DNA of 34,207 nt from Candidatus Saccharimonadota bacterium (lineage in GTDB: Bacteria; Patescibacteriota; Saccharimonadia; Saccharimonadales; UBA4665). The DNA is taken from the NCBI GenBank assembly GCA_003164595.1, contig PLTT01000004.1, positions 1 through 34,207 on the forward strand, read 5' to 3'. This document shows, in pieces, positions 1 to 7,251 of the stretch (position 1 is the stretch's first letter; each line of letters begins with the position of its first letter). The translations under genes and the position numbers were made by a program. Under the pieces are notes generated by a model. The model did no database searches. It worked only from the letters and a program-made list of their open reading frames with translations, and was not told the origin of the DNA.

Positions 1-75
1 TGGCTCCGGGGACTGGATTCGAACCAGCGACCTAATGATTAACAGTCACCCGCTCTACCGCTGAGCTACCCCGGA
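1..75 (-). tRNA. tRNA-Asn (anticodon GTT)
   Basis: Read on the minus strand this folds into a full cloverleaf. The 7-bp acceptor stem TCCGGGG/CCCCGGA is followed by discriminator G and an encoded CCA. The D arm is GCTC-AGCGGTA-GAGC, the anticodon loop CTGTTAA sits on a stem with two G-U pairs, and the T arm contains GGTTCGAATCC. The anticodon GTT lies at plus positions 41-43. The CCA tail is at the first three bases of the window, so the gene is just complete. Confidence 0.96.
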
Positions 76-145
76 ATAACACCGAACAGAGTGAATTATA
101 CTAGAAAATCTATAGTAACCGCAATAAACTAATGATTAAACTTTA

Positions 146-601
146 TTATTTTGGTCTCAATGCGCGGTTAATCTGCCTTGTTTCGTCTCTTTTCTTTAAG
201 GTCTGGCGTTTATCATAATTCTTTTTACCCTGACCGATAGCGATACGTAATTTGATGTGCCTACCCTGCGTCAAGACCTCTAGGGGCACGATTGTCCTCC
301 CCTGTTTCTTAACCTCCATAAGGTGGTTTATCTCACGCTTTTTTGCCAATAGTTTACGGTTCCTAGTTTGGTCTTCTTCGCTGATTGGTATGCCACTGGT
401 TGGACTGATTGTAGCGTTTACTAGCCAAAGTTCACCATTGAAGATATTAACGTAGGCGCCACGAAGCTGACCATGTCCCATTCTTAGGGCTTTGGTCTCG
501 GCACCGGTCAAAGCTATGCCAACCACCAAGCTATCGCTCAGCGTGTAGTCATGCCTAGCGCGGCGGTTAGATATCAGTTTTGGCTGATTAGGTTTTTTCA
601 T
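146..601 (-). CDS. smpB: SsrA-binding protein SmpB
   Basis: This 151-residue protein binds tmRNA and delivers it to stalled ribosomes for trans-translation. Family hallmarks are visible: the N-terminal NRRARHDY segment, the GIALTGAETKALR core, a GQLRGAYV motif, and a basic tail (residues about 127-151, including KKNYDKRQTLKKRDE) of the kind that becomes helical in the decoding site. Length is normal for the family. The ATG start has no Shine-Dalgarno sequence; a possible -10 (CATACT, minus strand, 611-616) lies 9 nt upstream. The tmRNA gene itself is not in the window. It lies between tRNA-Asn and a glycoside hydrolase-like gene on the same strand. Confidence 0.95.
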   Translation of the reverse strand: MKKPNQPKLISNRRARHDYTLSDSLVVGIALTGAETKALRMGHGQLRGAYVNIFNGELWLVNATISPTSGIPISEEDQTRNRKLLAKKREINHLMEVKKQGRTIVPLEVLTQGRHIKLRIAIGQGKKNYDKRQTLKKRDETRQINRALRPK

Positions 602-668
602 AACATATTCAGTATGACTGAAGTTAAGCTATTTTGAAATCATAGTTTAGTAAGCCTAACCCTTGTCG

Positions 669-1781
669 TTAGTTGCTGTGGGCAAACTGTTGTTTAGCGA
701 CATTCCAAAGTGATGGGTCGTGTAGGATTGTCAGTCGGTAATACCAATACTCCGCTCCCCACATATAGATAGTTTTCATGCCGGTTGCTTTGGCAAACTG
801 GAATGAGGCTTGGAGTCGGGCTGCGTCGAGTGATTTGTTTTGTTCGACGAGTGACGTCTGGGGTATTGTTTGCCCATGTGGTGGCCACGCTTCAGCCTGT
901 TCCTCGTCAATAATCATGTTTCTGCCAGTAGTAATTTTTTCGACACCTGCCAGGAAAGCATAGAACCAGGCTGGGAATGGATACTCCAAATAGCGATGAG
1001 TATAACCAGCGTCCCAAACTCGGTGGTAAATGCTAATACCGTATAGATCAGGAGTTGGAGCGCCAATCGGCGTGCCAACGTCATTGTTGCTGCGACCAAC
1101 AATTATGGGGTGCTGCGGATCTAGGTTTTTTACAAGATTGTATTCACTGACTAGACGGCTGCGGCTATAGTTAGCACAATCCCCGAAGCCTTTTAAGAAG
1201 TACTCGTTCTCCAGCTGGTAGCTTTCCAGGGCGGGGTTGTTCTTATAGCGATTAATAACAACAGTCATATACTGTTCGAGCTCTGGTTGCCACTGATTAA
1301 CAGGCGCAGCGGTATTAACCCAACTTGGGGGGTGGCACTCTGGCCAACGTGGTTGGCGTAGCCCAACTACTAGAGTGATTTTGGCGTGAGCTTTATCCGC
1401 TTGGGCGAATTCCCAATCTAACTGGCTGAAGTTGTAAGTGCCTTTGGTTGGCTCGACGTCACTCCAATAACTGGTTAGGCGAAAATGTTTGACATGTAGC
1501 TGGTTGATTAGGGCACTCATGGTTTGCTCAGGGTTAAGCCCTAACGAACTGGCATAGTCTGGGATAAAGCTAACACCTAGCTGGAGTGGTATAGATGATT
1601 GGCTGGCGATATACCAGCGGGCGATACCGTACATGCTGCCAAACCAGACAGCAACAATGATAACGATGATACTAAGCACCTTATGCCAGCGCGAACTGCG
1701 CCAGTAACGTTTTGGCCAACCAATTATTTGTCTTAAGCCCTTATGAAGCTTATTGGAGTAAAATGATATAGGTTTTGTCAT
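669..1781 (-). CDS. Membrane-anchored glycoside hydrolase-like TIM-barrel protein
   Basis: This 370-residue protein has a basic N-terminus, one membrane helix at about residues 34-53 and then a domain resembling clan GH-A glycosidases (GH5/GH39/GH42 type). The barrel signature is seen in YWSDVEPTKGTYNF (about 105-118). A candidate acid/base is in QLENEYF (Asn192-Glu193), and a candidate nucleophile is in IDEEQAEAW (Glu293/294). The segment WGAEYWYY (about 341-348) is also typical. It probably acts outside the membrane on glycans; the substrate cannot be read from sequence. Its ATG overlaps the ATG of the divergent glycosyltransferase gene, so the two promoters must lie in each other's coding region. 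A -10 box TATACG (plus 1790-1795) ends 8 nt before its start. Family assignment is moderate; the anchored barrel is clearer. Confidence 0.6.
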   Translation of the reverse strand: MTKPISFYSNKLHKGLRQIIGWPKRYWRSSRWHKVLSIIVIIVAVWFGSMYGIARWYIASQSSIPLQLGVSFIPDYASSLGLNPEQTMSALINQLHVKHFRLTSYWSDVEPTKGTYNFSQLDWEFAQADKAHAKITLVVGLRQPRWPECHPPSWVNTAAPVNQWQPELEQYMTVVINRYKNNPALESYQLENEYFLKGFGDCANYSRSRLVSEYNLVKNLDPQHPIIVGRSNNDVGTPIGAPTPDLYGISIYHRVWDAGYTHRYLEYPFPAWFYAFLAGVEKITTGRNMIIDEEQAEAWPPHGQTIPQTSLVEQNKSLDAARLQASFQFAKATGMKTIYMWGAEYWYYRLTILHDPSLWNVAKQQFAHSN

Positions 1782-1795
1782 GATGGATACGTATA
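1767..1795. promoter_or_regulatory. Interlocked divergent -10 elements over overlapping start codons
   Basis: The minus gene starts with the complement of CAT at 1779-1781 and the plus gene with ATG at 1780-1782. For the plus gene an extended -10, TG-A-TATAGG, ends at 1772, 7 nt before its ATG and inside the minus gene. For the minus gene TATACG (complement of 1790-1795) ends 8 nt before its ATG and lies inside the plus gene. No Shine-Dalgarno sequence fits either start, so both transcripts would be leaderless. This is inferred from spacing; -35 elements are not clear. Confidence 0.5.
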
Positions 1796-2598
1796 AACAA
1801 GAACAATTACACGTTAGTTTAGTTATACCAGCTTATAACGATGAGCGCTACTTGAGGGCAGCCTTAGATTCCGTAGCCGCTCAAACAATCCTGCCCGATG
1901 AGGTTATTGTAGTCGATAACAACTCGACTGATGGCACGGCGGCGGTAGCCGTGTCTTATCCATTTGTAAGATTAATTCGGGAGACGCAACAAGGCGTAGG
2001 TTTCGCTTCCCATGCAGGTTTTTTGGCTGCCAAATATGAGCTAATCGCTAGAATTGATGCTGACACCGTGTTGGAGCCCAACTGGGTGGAGACGGCTCTA
2101 CAGTATTTTGCTGATCATGACGGGGTAGCGGCAATTACTGGCAAGTGCGATTTTTATGACTTCCCCTTGAAGCGTTTGCTCTGGGCCGGGCACACATTTG
2201 CTTATGAGTATTTGCAGGGTGTCATTGCTGGAACATCGACTCTTTGGGGGTCTAATATGGTTGTAAGAAAATCTGCTTGGGATGCCGCCGTTTCCAAGCA
2301 ACCGGTACCGTCTATCAACGAAGATATAGATATGTCTTTAAAGCTTCATTCTCAGGGTTATTCCATTAAGCGTTTACCTAGCTTAGTGGCTCATGTTTCC
2401 CTTCTCCGGGGTCAGTATTCGCCAAAGTATACGTACAATTACTTGAAGCCTTGGCCGCAGACCTATGTTCATAACGGACAAATTATCAGGAGTTATCTTA
2501 TTCGTTCACTCAAAAATATCATCTTTATAACCGGTCTTTTTATTATGCCGCTGCACTACTTACTCCGCAGGGCCAAGACAAGCAAAGTTTCAGATTAA
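1780..2598 (+). CDS. Family 2 glycosyltransferase
   Basis: This 272-residue GT-A enzyme transfers a sugar from a nucleotide donor. Motifs appear in order: VIPAYNDERYL near residue 16, VVDNNSTDGTA near 46, the metal-binding ARIDADT (DxD) near residue 90, and NEDIDMSLKLHSQG near 180, which matches the ED acceptor-side motif. One hydrophobic segment near the C-terminus (about 245-262) suggests membrane association. The gene diverges from the anchored glycoside hydrolase with overlapping start codons, and its stop overlaps the end of the convergent kinase gene by 9 bp. A cell-surface polysaccharide or glycolipid role is likely; donor and acceptor are unknown. A second ATG follows immediately (1783), so the start could be one codon later. 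Confidence 0.85.
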   Translation: MMDTYKQEQLHVSLVIPAYNDERYLRAALDSVAAQTILPDEVIVVDNNSTDGTAAVAVSYPFVRLIRETQQGVGFASHAGFLAAKYELIARIDADTVLEPNWVETALQYFADHDGVAAITGKCDFYDFPLKRLLWAGHTFAYEYLQGVIAGTSTLWGSNMVVRKSAWDAAVSKQPVPSINEDIDMSLKLHSQGYSIKRLPSLVAHVSLLRGQYSPKYTYNYLKPWPQTYVHNGQIIRSYLIRSLKNIIFITGLFIMPLHYLLRRAKTSKVSD

Positions 2599-3114
2599 GT
2601 TACGGGATATTAAAGCCGTCTTGACTATCTCGGTGTTGATGCTCGAGCCGTCTAGAATAATCGGGTTTTCATTCTCCCTAGGTATTTCAATTAGGTTGGC
2701 TATTCTAGTGAACATATCTTGCGGAGTCTCACCCTTTGGCCAGAGTTCCTGCCTTTGTTCTTCGATAGCCCGTTGCTCAGAAAGATCCCTGGGAGTATTT
2801 AACCAAACCAAAATTGGCTTGGCGTTGGTCTGCCCGCAAATCCTATATTTATCAGATCGGTGGGTATAGCGGTTTAGATTGGCGTCGTATATAACGCTTT
2901 TCCCGCTGGACAAAAGCTGGGCTGTTTCCTCATCTAGTTGGCGATAAAGACTATCATGCTCATGGGGAGTAAACTCTGGGTATGGAAATCTTTTTAGCCT
3001 TTCCTCGTCAGAAGACAAACGTTTAGCTCCCGTTAACTGTTCAATAATCTTAGCTGTAGTAGTTTTGCCAGCTCCCGGGTAGCCGAGCAGCATATACAAA
3101 GTTGGTTGTGTCAC
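2590..3114 (-). CDS. P-loop kinase, AAA_33/zeta-toxin-like fold
   Basis: This 174-residue ATPase has a Walker A loop GYPGAGKTT at residues 11-19 and an SSDEERL segment after it. The YDANLNRYTHR stretch (about 98-108) resembles the acceptor-side region of predicted polynucleotide or small-molecule kinases. It has the size of single-domain AAA_33 kinases. The GTG start is chosen because a -10 box, TACAAT (complement of 3121-3126), ends 6 nt upstream; there is no Shine-Dalgarno sequence. It ends with TGA, overlapping the stop region of the convergent glycosyltransferase by 9 bp. No antitoxin-like partner is adjacent, so a toxin role is not supported. The substrate is unknown. Confidence 0.7.
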   Translation of the reverse strand: MTQPTLYMLLGYPGAGKTTTAKIIEQLTGAKRLSSDEERLKRFPYPEFTPHEHDSLYRQLDEETAQLLSSGKSVIYDANLNRYTHRSDKYRICGQTNAKPILVWLNTPRDLSEQRAIEEQRQELWPKGETPQDMFTRIANLIEIPRENENPIILDGSSINTEIVKTALISRNLI

Positions 3115-3183
3115 TCGGCTATTGTAGGGTCTCGAGCGGAAAAATAAAAGTCTTTAGTTTGAAGTTGGTTATAATGCTTATGT

Positions 3184-4143
3184 ATGGCAAAGCCAAATAA
3201 TGTTCGTCAGCTAAAAATTAGTAAGACGGCGATAGTCTCTTTAGTGGTTGTAGCTATAGCCATATATGTTTTCTTGCCCCAGATACATGATCTTAAAACA
3301 AGTGCTGACTTGGCCGAGCGTGCCAATAGAAGCTTGCTATTTTTGGCTCTAATTCTGGTAGCCGTCACCTATTTCTTTGCAACCTTAAGCTATCAACTGC
3401 TGGCCTGGCATCGTCTAAAAGTTTTTCGAACAGCTATCATACAAATATCATCAGCCTGCGCCAATAGGCTGTTGCCGGCAGGAATTGGTGGACTTAGTCT
3501 GAATACGGCATATCTATACAAGAACAAGCATAAACTTGCCGAGGCATCTACGGTTGCAGCGACCAATAACTTACTTGGTATTGGTGGGCATTTGTTGGTG
3601 CTGGGAGTGGCGCTGATTTTTCTACCCTCATCTTTGCATTTGAACAAAGGCGCTCATCTGTCTAGGGGTATTATCATCAGTATTGTGGTAGTTATGGTTG
3701 GCCTAGCCGTTAGCTTGCTGGTGTTACCCAAGATTCGGCACTGGCTAGAGAATTTCTCCTGGCAAGTTATTCGCGATATTGCTTCCTACCGACGGCGTCC
3801 TTCGCGTTTAATAGCTGCGCTGGGTAGCTCAATTTGCTTAACTTTGTGTTACGTTCTAGCACTTCAGGCAAGTATGTTGGCCTTTGGAGTGCATCTAGAT
3901 TTCACCCAAGTCTTGATAGTATTTACACTCGGATCGATTGTCGGTACGGCCACGCCAACGCCTGGTGGGTTAATCGGAGTGGAGGCCGGGCTGATTGCCG
4001 GTTTCGTGACGTTTGGCGTTGGTAGTCCGGCGGCACTGGCCATAGTACTGACTTTTAGGTTTATTTCTTATTGGCTGCCTATATTGCCCGGGTTTATTGC
4101 CCTTATATATGTTCAGCGCCGGCATTTGATTGCCAGTTCATAA
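3184..4143 (+). CDS. Flippase-like integral membrane protein (LPG synthase transmembrane/UPF0104 family)
   Basis: This 319-residue protein has about eight membrane segments. It carries the features of the lysylphosphatidylglycerol-synthase membrane domain family: a first loop with LLPAGIGGLSLNT and a late TPTPGGLIGVEAGL segment. Only the membrane part is present; the C-terminal aminoacyl-transfer domain of MprF is absent. The family is thought to move lipids or lipid-linked glycans, so a link with the nearby glycosyltransferase is plausible but not shown. TATAAT at 3170-3175 ends 8 nt before the ATG, indicating a leaderless transcript. An ATG at 3180 is out of frame. Confidence 0.75.
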   Translation: MAKPNNVRQLKISKTAIVSLVVVAIAIYVFLPQIHDLKTSADLAERANRSLLFLALILVAVTYFFATLSYQLLAWHRLKVFRTAIIQISSACANRLLPAGIGGLSLNTAYLYKNKHKLAEASTVAATNNLLGIGGHLLVLGVALIFLPSSLHLNKGAHLSRGIIISIVVVMVGLAVSLLVLPKIRHWLENFSWQVIRDIASYRRRPSRLIAALGSSICLTLCYVLALQASMLAFGVHLDFTQVLIVFTLGSIVGTATPTPGGLIGVEAGLIAGFVTFGVGSPAALAIVLTFRFISYWLPILPGFIALIYVQRRHLIASS

Positions 4144-4175
4144 ATCTTCAGTAGCTATTAGACTACTCCCAGATA

Positions 4176-4204
4176 TTGCTCGATAGTTCAAAAAATGCTA
4201 TAAT
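4176..4204 (+). promoter_or_regulatory. Promoter of the cytidine-deaminase-like gene
   Basis: TTGCTC at 4176-4181 and TATAAT at 4199-4204 are separated by 17 nt, with TGC directly before the -10 (extended -10). The ATG at 4213 is 8 nt after the -10, so transcription should start at or just before the start codon. Confidence 0.7.
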
Positions 4205-4212
4205 ATTGTTCT

Positions 4213-4974
4213 ATGACTACCCATAATCACGGTAAACCAGTCTTTGAACAAGACCTTAGCTATCTAAGTAATATTGATCCCTACGTTGCTGTTTTCGACT
4301 GGGGATTTCATGGACTTGATGTTGCCACTGGCTTAATGGACAGTGAATCTCGCTCCTACCGAGTTAACGTCGGTACTGTGGTGACAAATTATGATGAACT
4401 CAGCGAGAAGATTATAGGTTATGGCGGGGCAAATTATAAGCCATACCAGGGTGTCGATAAAGAGTGCGCTGAATTAACAGCTCAATCCGAGGCTATAAAG
4501 CGGCGCGATAGAACGGCGGACAGAGGAACTCTGGTACCGATATTATTCGACGTAGTATCTTCGGCAAGCCCATCACAAATAGAATCTGTTATCGGCATTG
4601 AACTGCCTACTCTTCCTCCTTGTACTACCTGCCGAACCAATCTTTTGCCTAATCACGCAGTTGTAATTACTCAGTCAGTGCAGAAGTATAAGTCTAGGCG
4701 GACTCCTGAGACCACAATAGTCGAGGTCCATACCGGGCTAGAAACTGCCCTTATTGGCGATCCACATCGTTTCCCAGTAAAATCCCGAGCTAAAGATATT
4801 GCAAGATTATACCCACCGAGAATATTGGAATATCCTACAGAAGTTAATTTTTACTATGCCAAACAGGAATATTTAGAGACGGTTAAGATTTTAAAACCAG
4901 ATCAGCGGGATCGCAGTTTACGAGCGTTTCTAGCAGTTGCCGCATTGTCTAATAATCTTTCAATCGACAGATAG
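4213..4974 (+). CDS. Cytidine-deaminase-like zinc protein
   Basis: This 253-residue protein shows the split zinc motif of the cytidine deaminase superfamily. The CAE segment (Cys85, with Glu87 as candidate proton shuttle) is followed by PPCTTCR (Cys137 and Cys140). The segment before CAE, with GGANYKP, resembles the substrate-binding stretch of CDA. The distance from Cys85 to Cys137 is 52, longer than the 30-35 typical of free cytidine deaminases. There is also an extra C-terminal region of about 100 residues. It may therefore act on a modified base, nucleotide or other aminated substrate. The gene is monocistronic and ends 1 nt from the convergent diacylglycerol-kinase-like gene. The fold call is moderate and the substrate unknown. 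Confidence 0.5.
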   Translation: MTTHNHGKPVFEQDLSYLSNIDPYVAVFDWGFHGLDVATGLMDSESRSYRVNVGTVVTNYDELSEKIIGYGGANYKPYQGVDKECAELTAQSEAIKRRDRTADRGTLVPILFDVVSSASPSQIESVIGIELPTLPPCTTCRTNLLPNHAVVITQSVQKYKSRRTPETTIVEVHTGLETALIGDPHRFPVKSRAKDIARLYPPRILEYPTEVNFYYAKQEYLETVKILKPDQRDRSLRAFLAVAALSNNLSIDR

Positions 4975-4975
4975 T

Positions 4976-6004
4976 CTAGGGTCGTTTCCGAGTGCTGAGT
5001 ACCAAAACTTCCTCGGCAGTGCGGGCAATGTGAACATGGTCGCCCTCGGCTACGTTGAAGTGATCACCACCTTTTTGCATAACTGTTGGTTTGACGATAT
5101 CGAAATCAACCGACTCACCGTCCGGTATGTCGACTCCGGTTAGCCCGATGGTATATAAACGAGCGAAAAATAGCTTTGAGCCAATACCCGTTCTTGAGCT
5201 GTGACTAATTTCGACCATTTTTGCGTCAGATAAGTGACTATTTCTGACATGACCTAACCAGGCAATACGACCAAGATTGGTATAAGTTAGCTCTTTATAG
5301 GTATTTTCCTCTCGGTCATCTACCTGGCCGCTAGGATCCTTCTCCCCCCACTTGACCGAGAAAGGTTCACCTAATTTGATAGCTTCAGCTGTTACTCTTG
5401 CATCAGCGGCGGCTTGCTCTAATAGAGTTAATGACTGTCTTTCGTCGCGGTGGTCTACGGCATTAAGTGCTTGAGCAGCAAGGCCTGATTCGCCAAAACC
5501 TACCAAATCAAGTGCCACAAAATCATATTTCAAATTACCATTTTCGTCAGTTACAACACAGGAAACCGGTTTGGTTCTGGCAATTTTTGCATGACGCAAG
5601 ATATAGCCCGGGTTACCGCGGTGACTCATCTGAAAAGACTGTCGCCCGATGTTGTCACCATGCCCGGCTTTCCACTTCCACAGTAAGGCACTATTGCCTA
5701 GAGTGGCTCTGACTGAGCTTTCTGAACCACCATCACCTGTGGCTGGGGCAACGACTGCCTCGTCACGGTTATCGCCCATGGCGTCTTCAATTATTGCCGT
5801 GGTTTCCAATATGTCTGGTGTAGTTTCAACTGAGACTACATCAAAGTGATGGTCAAGTTTTTGAAATGCTTCGTATTCTTTATCAGCTCGTTTTTTGTTT
5901 GATACTGTGGGGTGTCGAACAACAACTAGCCTACTATAGTCCGCTATTGTTCTATCGGAGAAAATGGACTGTTGCTCCGGTACTACCTCAAACGATTTTT
6001 CCAT
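4976..6004 (-). CDS. Diacylglycerol kinase/NAD kinase-superfamily protein
   Basis: This 342-residue protein matches the DAGK catalytic fold. The nucleotide loop GGDGT appears as PATGDGGSESS (Asp91-Gly92), and the downstream GTGND motif appears as AGHGDNIGR (about 113-121). The middle part (VALDLVGFGESG) resembles the beta-sandwich domain start. It may phosphorylate a lipid or sphingoid-type substrate, but both key motifs are variant, so activity and substrate are uncertain. A TATAGT -10 (complement of 6011-6016) ends 6 nt before the ATG, so it is probably leaderless. It lies downstream of cobO on the same strand but seems to have its own promoter in the 24-nt gap. Confidence 0.55.
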   Translation of the reverse strand: MEKSFEVVPEQQSIFSDRTIADYSRLVVVRHPTVSNKKRADKEYEAFQKLDHHFDVVSVETTPDILETTAIIEDAMGDNRDEAVVAPATGDGGSESSVRATLGNSALLWKWKAGHGDNIGRQSFQMSHRGNPGYILRHAKIARTKPVSCVVTDENGNLKYDFVALDLVGFGESGLAAQALNAVDHRDERQSLTLLEQAAADARVTAEAIKLGEPFSVKWGEKDPSGQVDDREENTYKELTYTNLGRIAWLGHVRNSHLSDAKMVEISHSSRTGIGSKLFFARLYTIGLTGVDIPDGESVDFDIVKPTVMQKGGDHFNVAEGDHVHIARTAEEVLVLSTRKRP

Positions 6005-6028
6005 CAGACTACTATAACACGATAATGC

Positions 6029-6598
6029 TTAAAAATCAATACCTTTATTGGCAAGGTACTTATCGTCGAAGTGGTGTTTAACCTTTTCCATGTTGGTGTA
6101 TATGTCCGTTAGTTCTGTGAGGCCGGGGGGAAAGTCCCTGCCGGTTAGGCATAGGCTGGTTTTGGGGCTGCGCTTTTCGATCAAGTCTCTGAGCTGCTGT
6201 TCGCTTAGCAAACCATCGTGTACGGCATTATTGATTTCATCACAAATTACCAGATCGTACTCGCCGCTTTGCGCTGCCTTCAGTGCTTCCTTGTATGTGT
6301 CCTCAGCTGCGCCAACGTGTTGTTCTTTGGTTATTTCTTTGGCTGATAGATCCCCGGCATTAAAAAAGCCTTTGCCGCCTTTGTAGAAATAAAGCTGGTC
6401 TTTGAATAGTGGCTGGATATCTCTAATAAAGACGTGCTCGCTAACTCCCCAGTGTTTAATAAACTGGATAAAGGCGACTTTGCCCCGATTGCCCAGGCTG
6501 CGGCTCAAAAGTCCAAGAGCAGCGGAAGTTTTACCTTTGCCCTCTCCAGAGTAGACAATAACAACAGACGGTTTGGTCTTATAATCCTCAAAACTCAT
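6029..6598 (-). CDS. cobO: Corrinoid adenosyltransferase, CobO/BtuR family
   Basis: This 189-residue enzyme should transfer adenosyl from ATP to cob(I)alamin. It has the P-loop GEGKGKT at residues 18-24. Later come the Walker B-like LVICDEINNAVHDGLL and the family-typical LCLTGRDFPPGLTELTD (about 152-168). The C-terminus with HHFDDKYLANKGIDF also fits. Length is normal. No other B12 synthesis, transport or B12-dependent gene is visible here, so it may salvage corrinoid or have been repurposed. A TATACT -10 (complement of 6605-6610) ends 6 nt before the ATG, inside the 16-nt gap from the glutaredoxin gene, so it is probably leaderless. Confidence 0.85.
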   Translation of the reverse strand: MSFEDYKTKPSVVIVYSGEGKGKTSAALGLLSRSLGNRGKVAFIQFIKHWGVSEHVFIRDIQPLFKDQLYFYKGGKGFFNAGDLSAKEITKEQHVGAAEDTYKEALKAAQSGEYDLVICDEINNAVHDGLLSEQQLRDLIEKRSPKTSLCLTGRDFPPGLTELTDIYTNMEKVKHHFDDKYLANKGIDF

Positions 6599-6614
6599 GG
6601 ATCTAGTATATCAG

Positions 6615-6866
6615 CTAAACGAGCTTGGCAGTTTTTAGGGCATGCTCAATTTTTGGTACGTCAAAACCGACGATAATTGTGCCGTTTATATCAATTACTG
6701 GGATACCGCGTTGACCCGATTTATCTTCAGACTCCTGGGCAAACTTAGGGTCTGACTCGATGTCTTTATCAACGTATTTAACGCCGAGTTTATCGAAGTA
6801 ATTTTTGGCGGCGTGGCAGAAGGCACACCAGGAAGCGCTATAGACTGTTACGTTTTGTTCATTCAT
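6615..6866 (-). CDS. Glutaredoxin-like thiol-disulfide protein
   Basis: This 83-residue thioredoxin-fold protein has the redox motif Cys14-Ala-Phe-Cys17 in a SASWCAFCHAA context, the cis-proline in RGIPVID (Pro56), and a C-terminal GFDVP in place of the glutaredoxin glycine motif. Size fits glutaredoxin or NrdH-redoxin. It likely reduces disulfides in the cytoplasm, but its electron donor is not in the window. TATAGT (complement of 6874-6879) ends 7 nt before the ATG, again without a Shine-Dalgarno sequence. It is back to back with the ATP synthase operon. Confidence 0.85.
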   Translation of the reverse strand: MNEQNVTVYSASWCAFCHAAKNYFDKLGVKYVDKDIESDPKFAQESEDKSGQRGIPVIDINGTIIVGFDVPKIEHALKTAKLV

Positions 6867-6915
6867 AACCCTAACTATAACCTACTATACAAAGTAAAGT
6901 AAAGACTTAACTCTG

Positions 6916-6944
6916 TTGCTTTACAGAGTGGAAACTGCTAATAT
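6916..6944 (+). promoter_or_regulatory. ATP synthase operon promoter
   Basis: TTGCTT at 6916-6921 and TAATAT at 6939-6944 are separated by exactly 17 nt, with TGC before the -10. The in-frame ATG at 6952 follows the -10 by 7 nt. A TTG at 6916 would lengthen the first gene, but it is the -35 element itself, so the ATG is preferred. Confidence 0.75.
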
Positions 6945-6951
6945 TAAAGAA

Positions 6952-7251
6952 ATGATCAATAATTCTGCGCCGAGAATGACGCCGAAGCCTTCTTTGGGTG
7001 CGGTAAGCACTCAAAACAAGGATGGCCGAGTTGTCTTTATGGGGGCTGTCATAGATATGACATGGCAGCTTGCTATTGTTGTGCTTATACCAATTGTTGG
7101 TGGTTATAAGCTCGATCAGCATTTCAAGACTACGCCGCTTTGGCTACTTGTTGGCTGTGCCTTGGCTATTGCCGGGACAGTCGCCGTGTTACGCCGAATT
7201 CTATCTGGGCTTAATCAGAGTTTTACCCATCCCGGAGAAACTAAGAAATGA
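6952..7251 (+). CDS. atpZ: ATP synthase accessory protein, AtpZ/AtpI family
   Basis: This protein of about 99 residues has two membrane helices and the family segment GGYKLDQHFKTTPLW (Gly-x-x-Leu-Asp ... Thr-x-Pro) between them. AtpI/AtpZ proteins help assemble the c ring or act as small Mg2+/Ca2+ transporters in other bacteria. It is the first gene of the atp operon. The start is ATG 6952, because the upstream TTG falls in the -35 box. Its TGA stop overlaps the atpB start in an ATGA, which implies translational coupling. Confidence 0.75.
   Translation: MINNSAPRMTPKPSLGAVSTQNKDGRVVFMGAVIDMTWQLAIVVLIPIVGGYKLDQHFKTTPLWLLVGCALAIAGTVAVLRRILSGLNQSFTHPGETKK

Noticed and set aside
2590-3114. Zeta-type toxin of a toxin-antitoxin pair
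   Set aside because: Only the P-loop fold is supported; no small antitoxin gene lies next to it.
6916-6951. TTG start extending atpZ by 12 codons
   Set aside because: The TTG is the -35 hexamer of a promoter with 17-nt spacing; the ATG at 6952 follows the -10 box.
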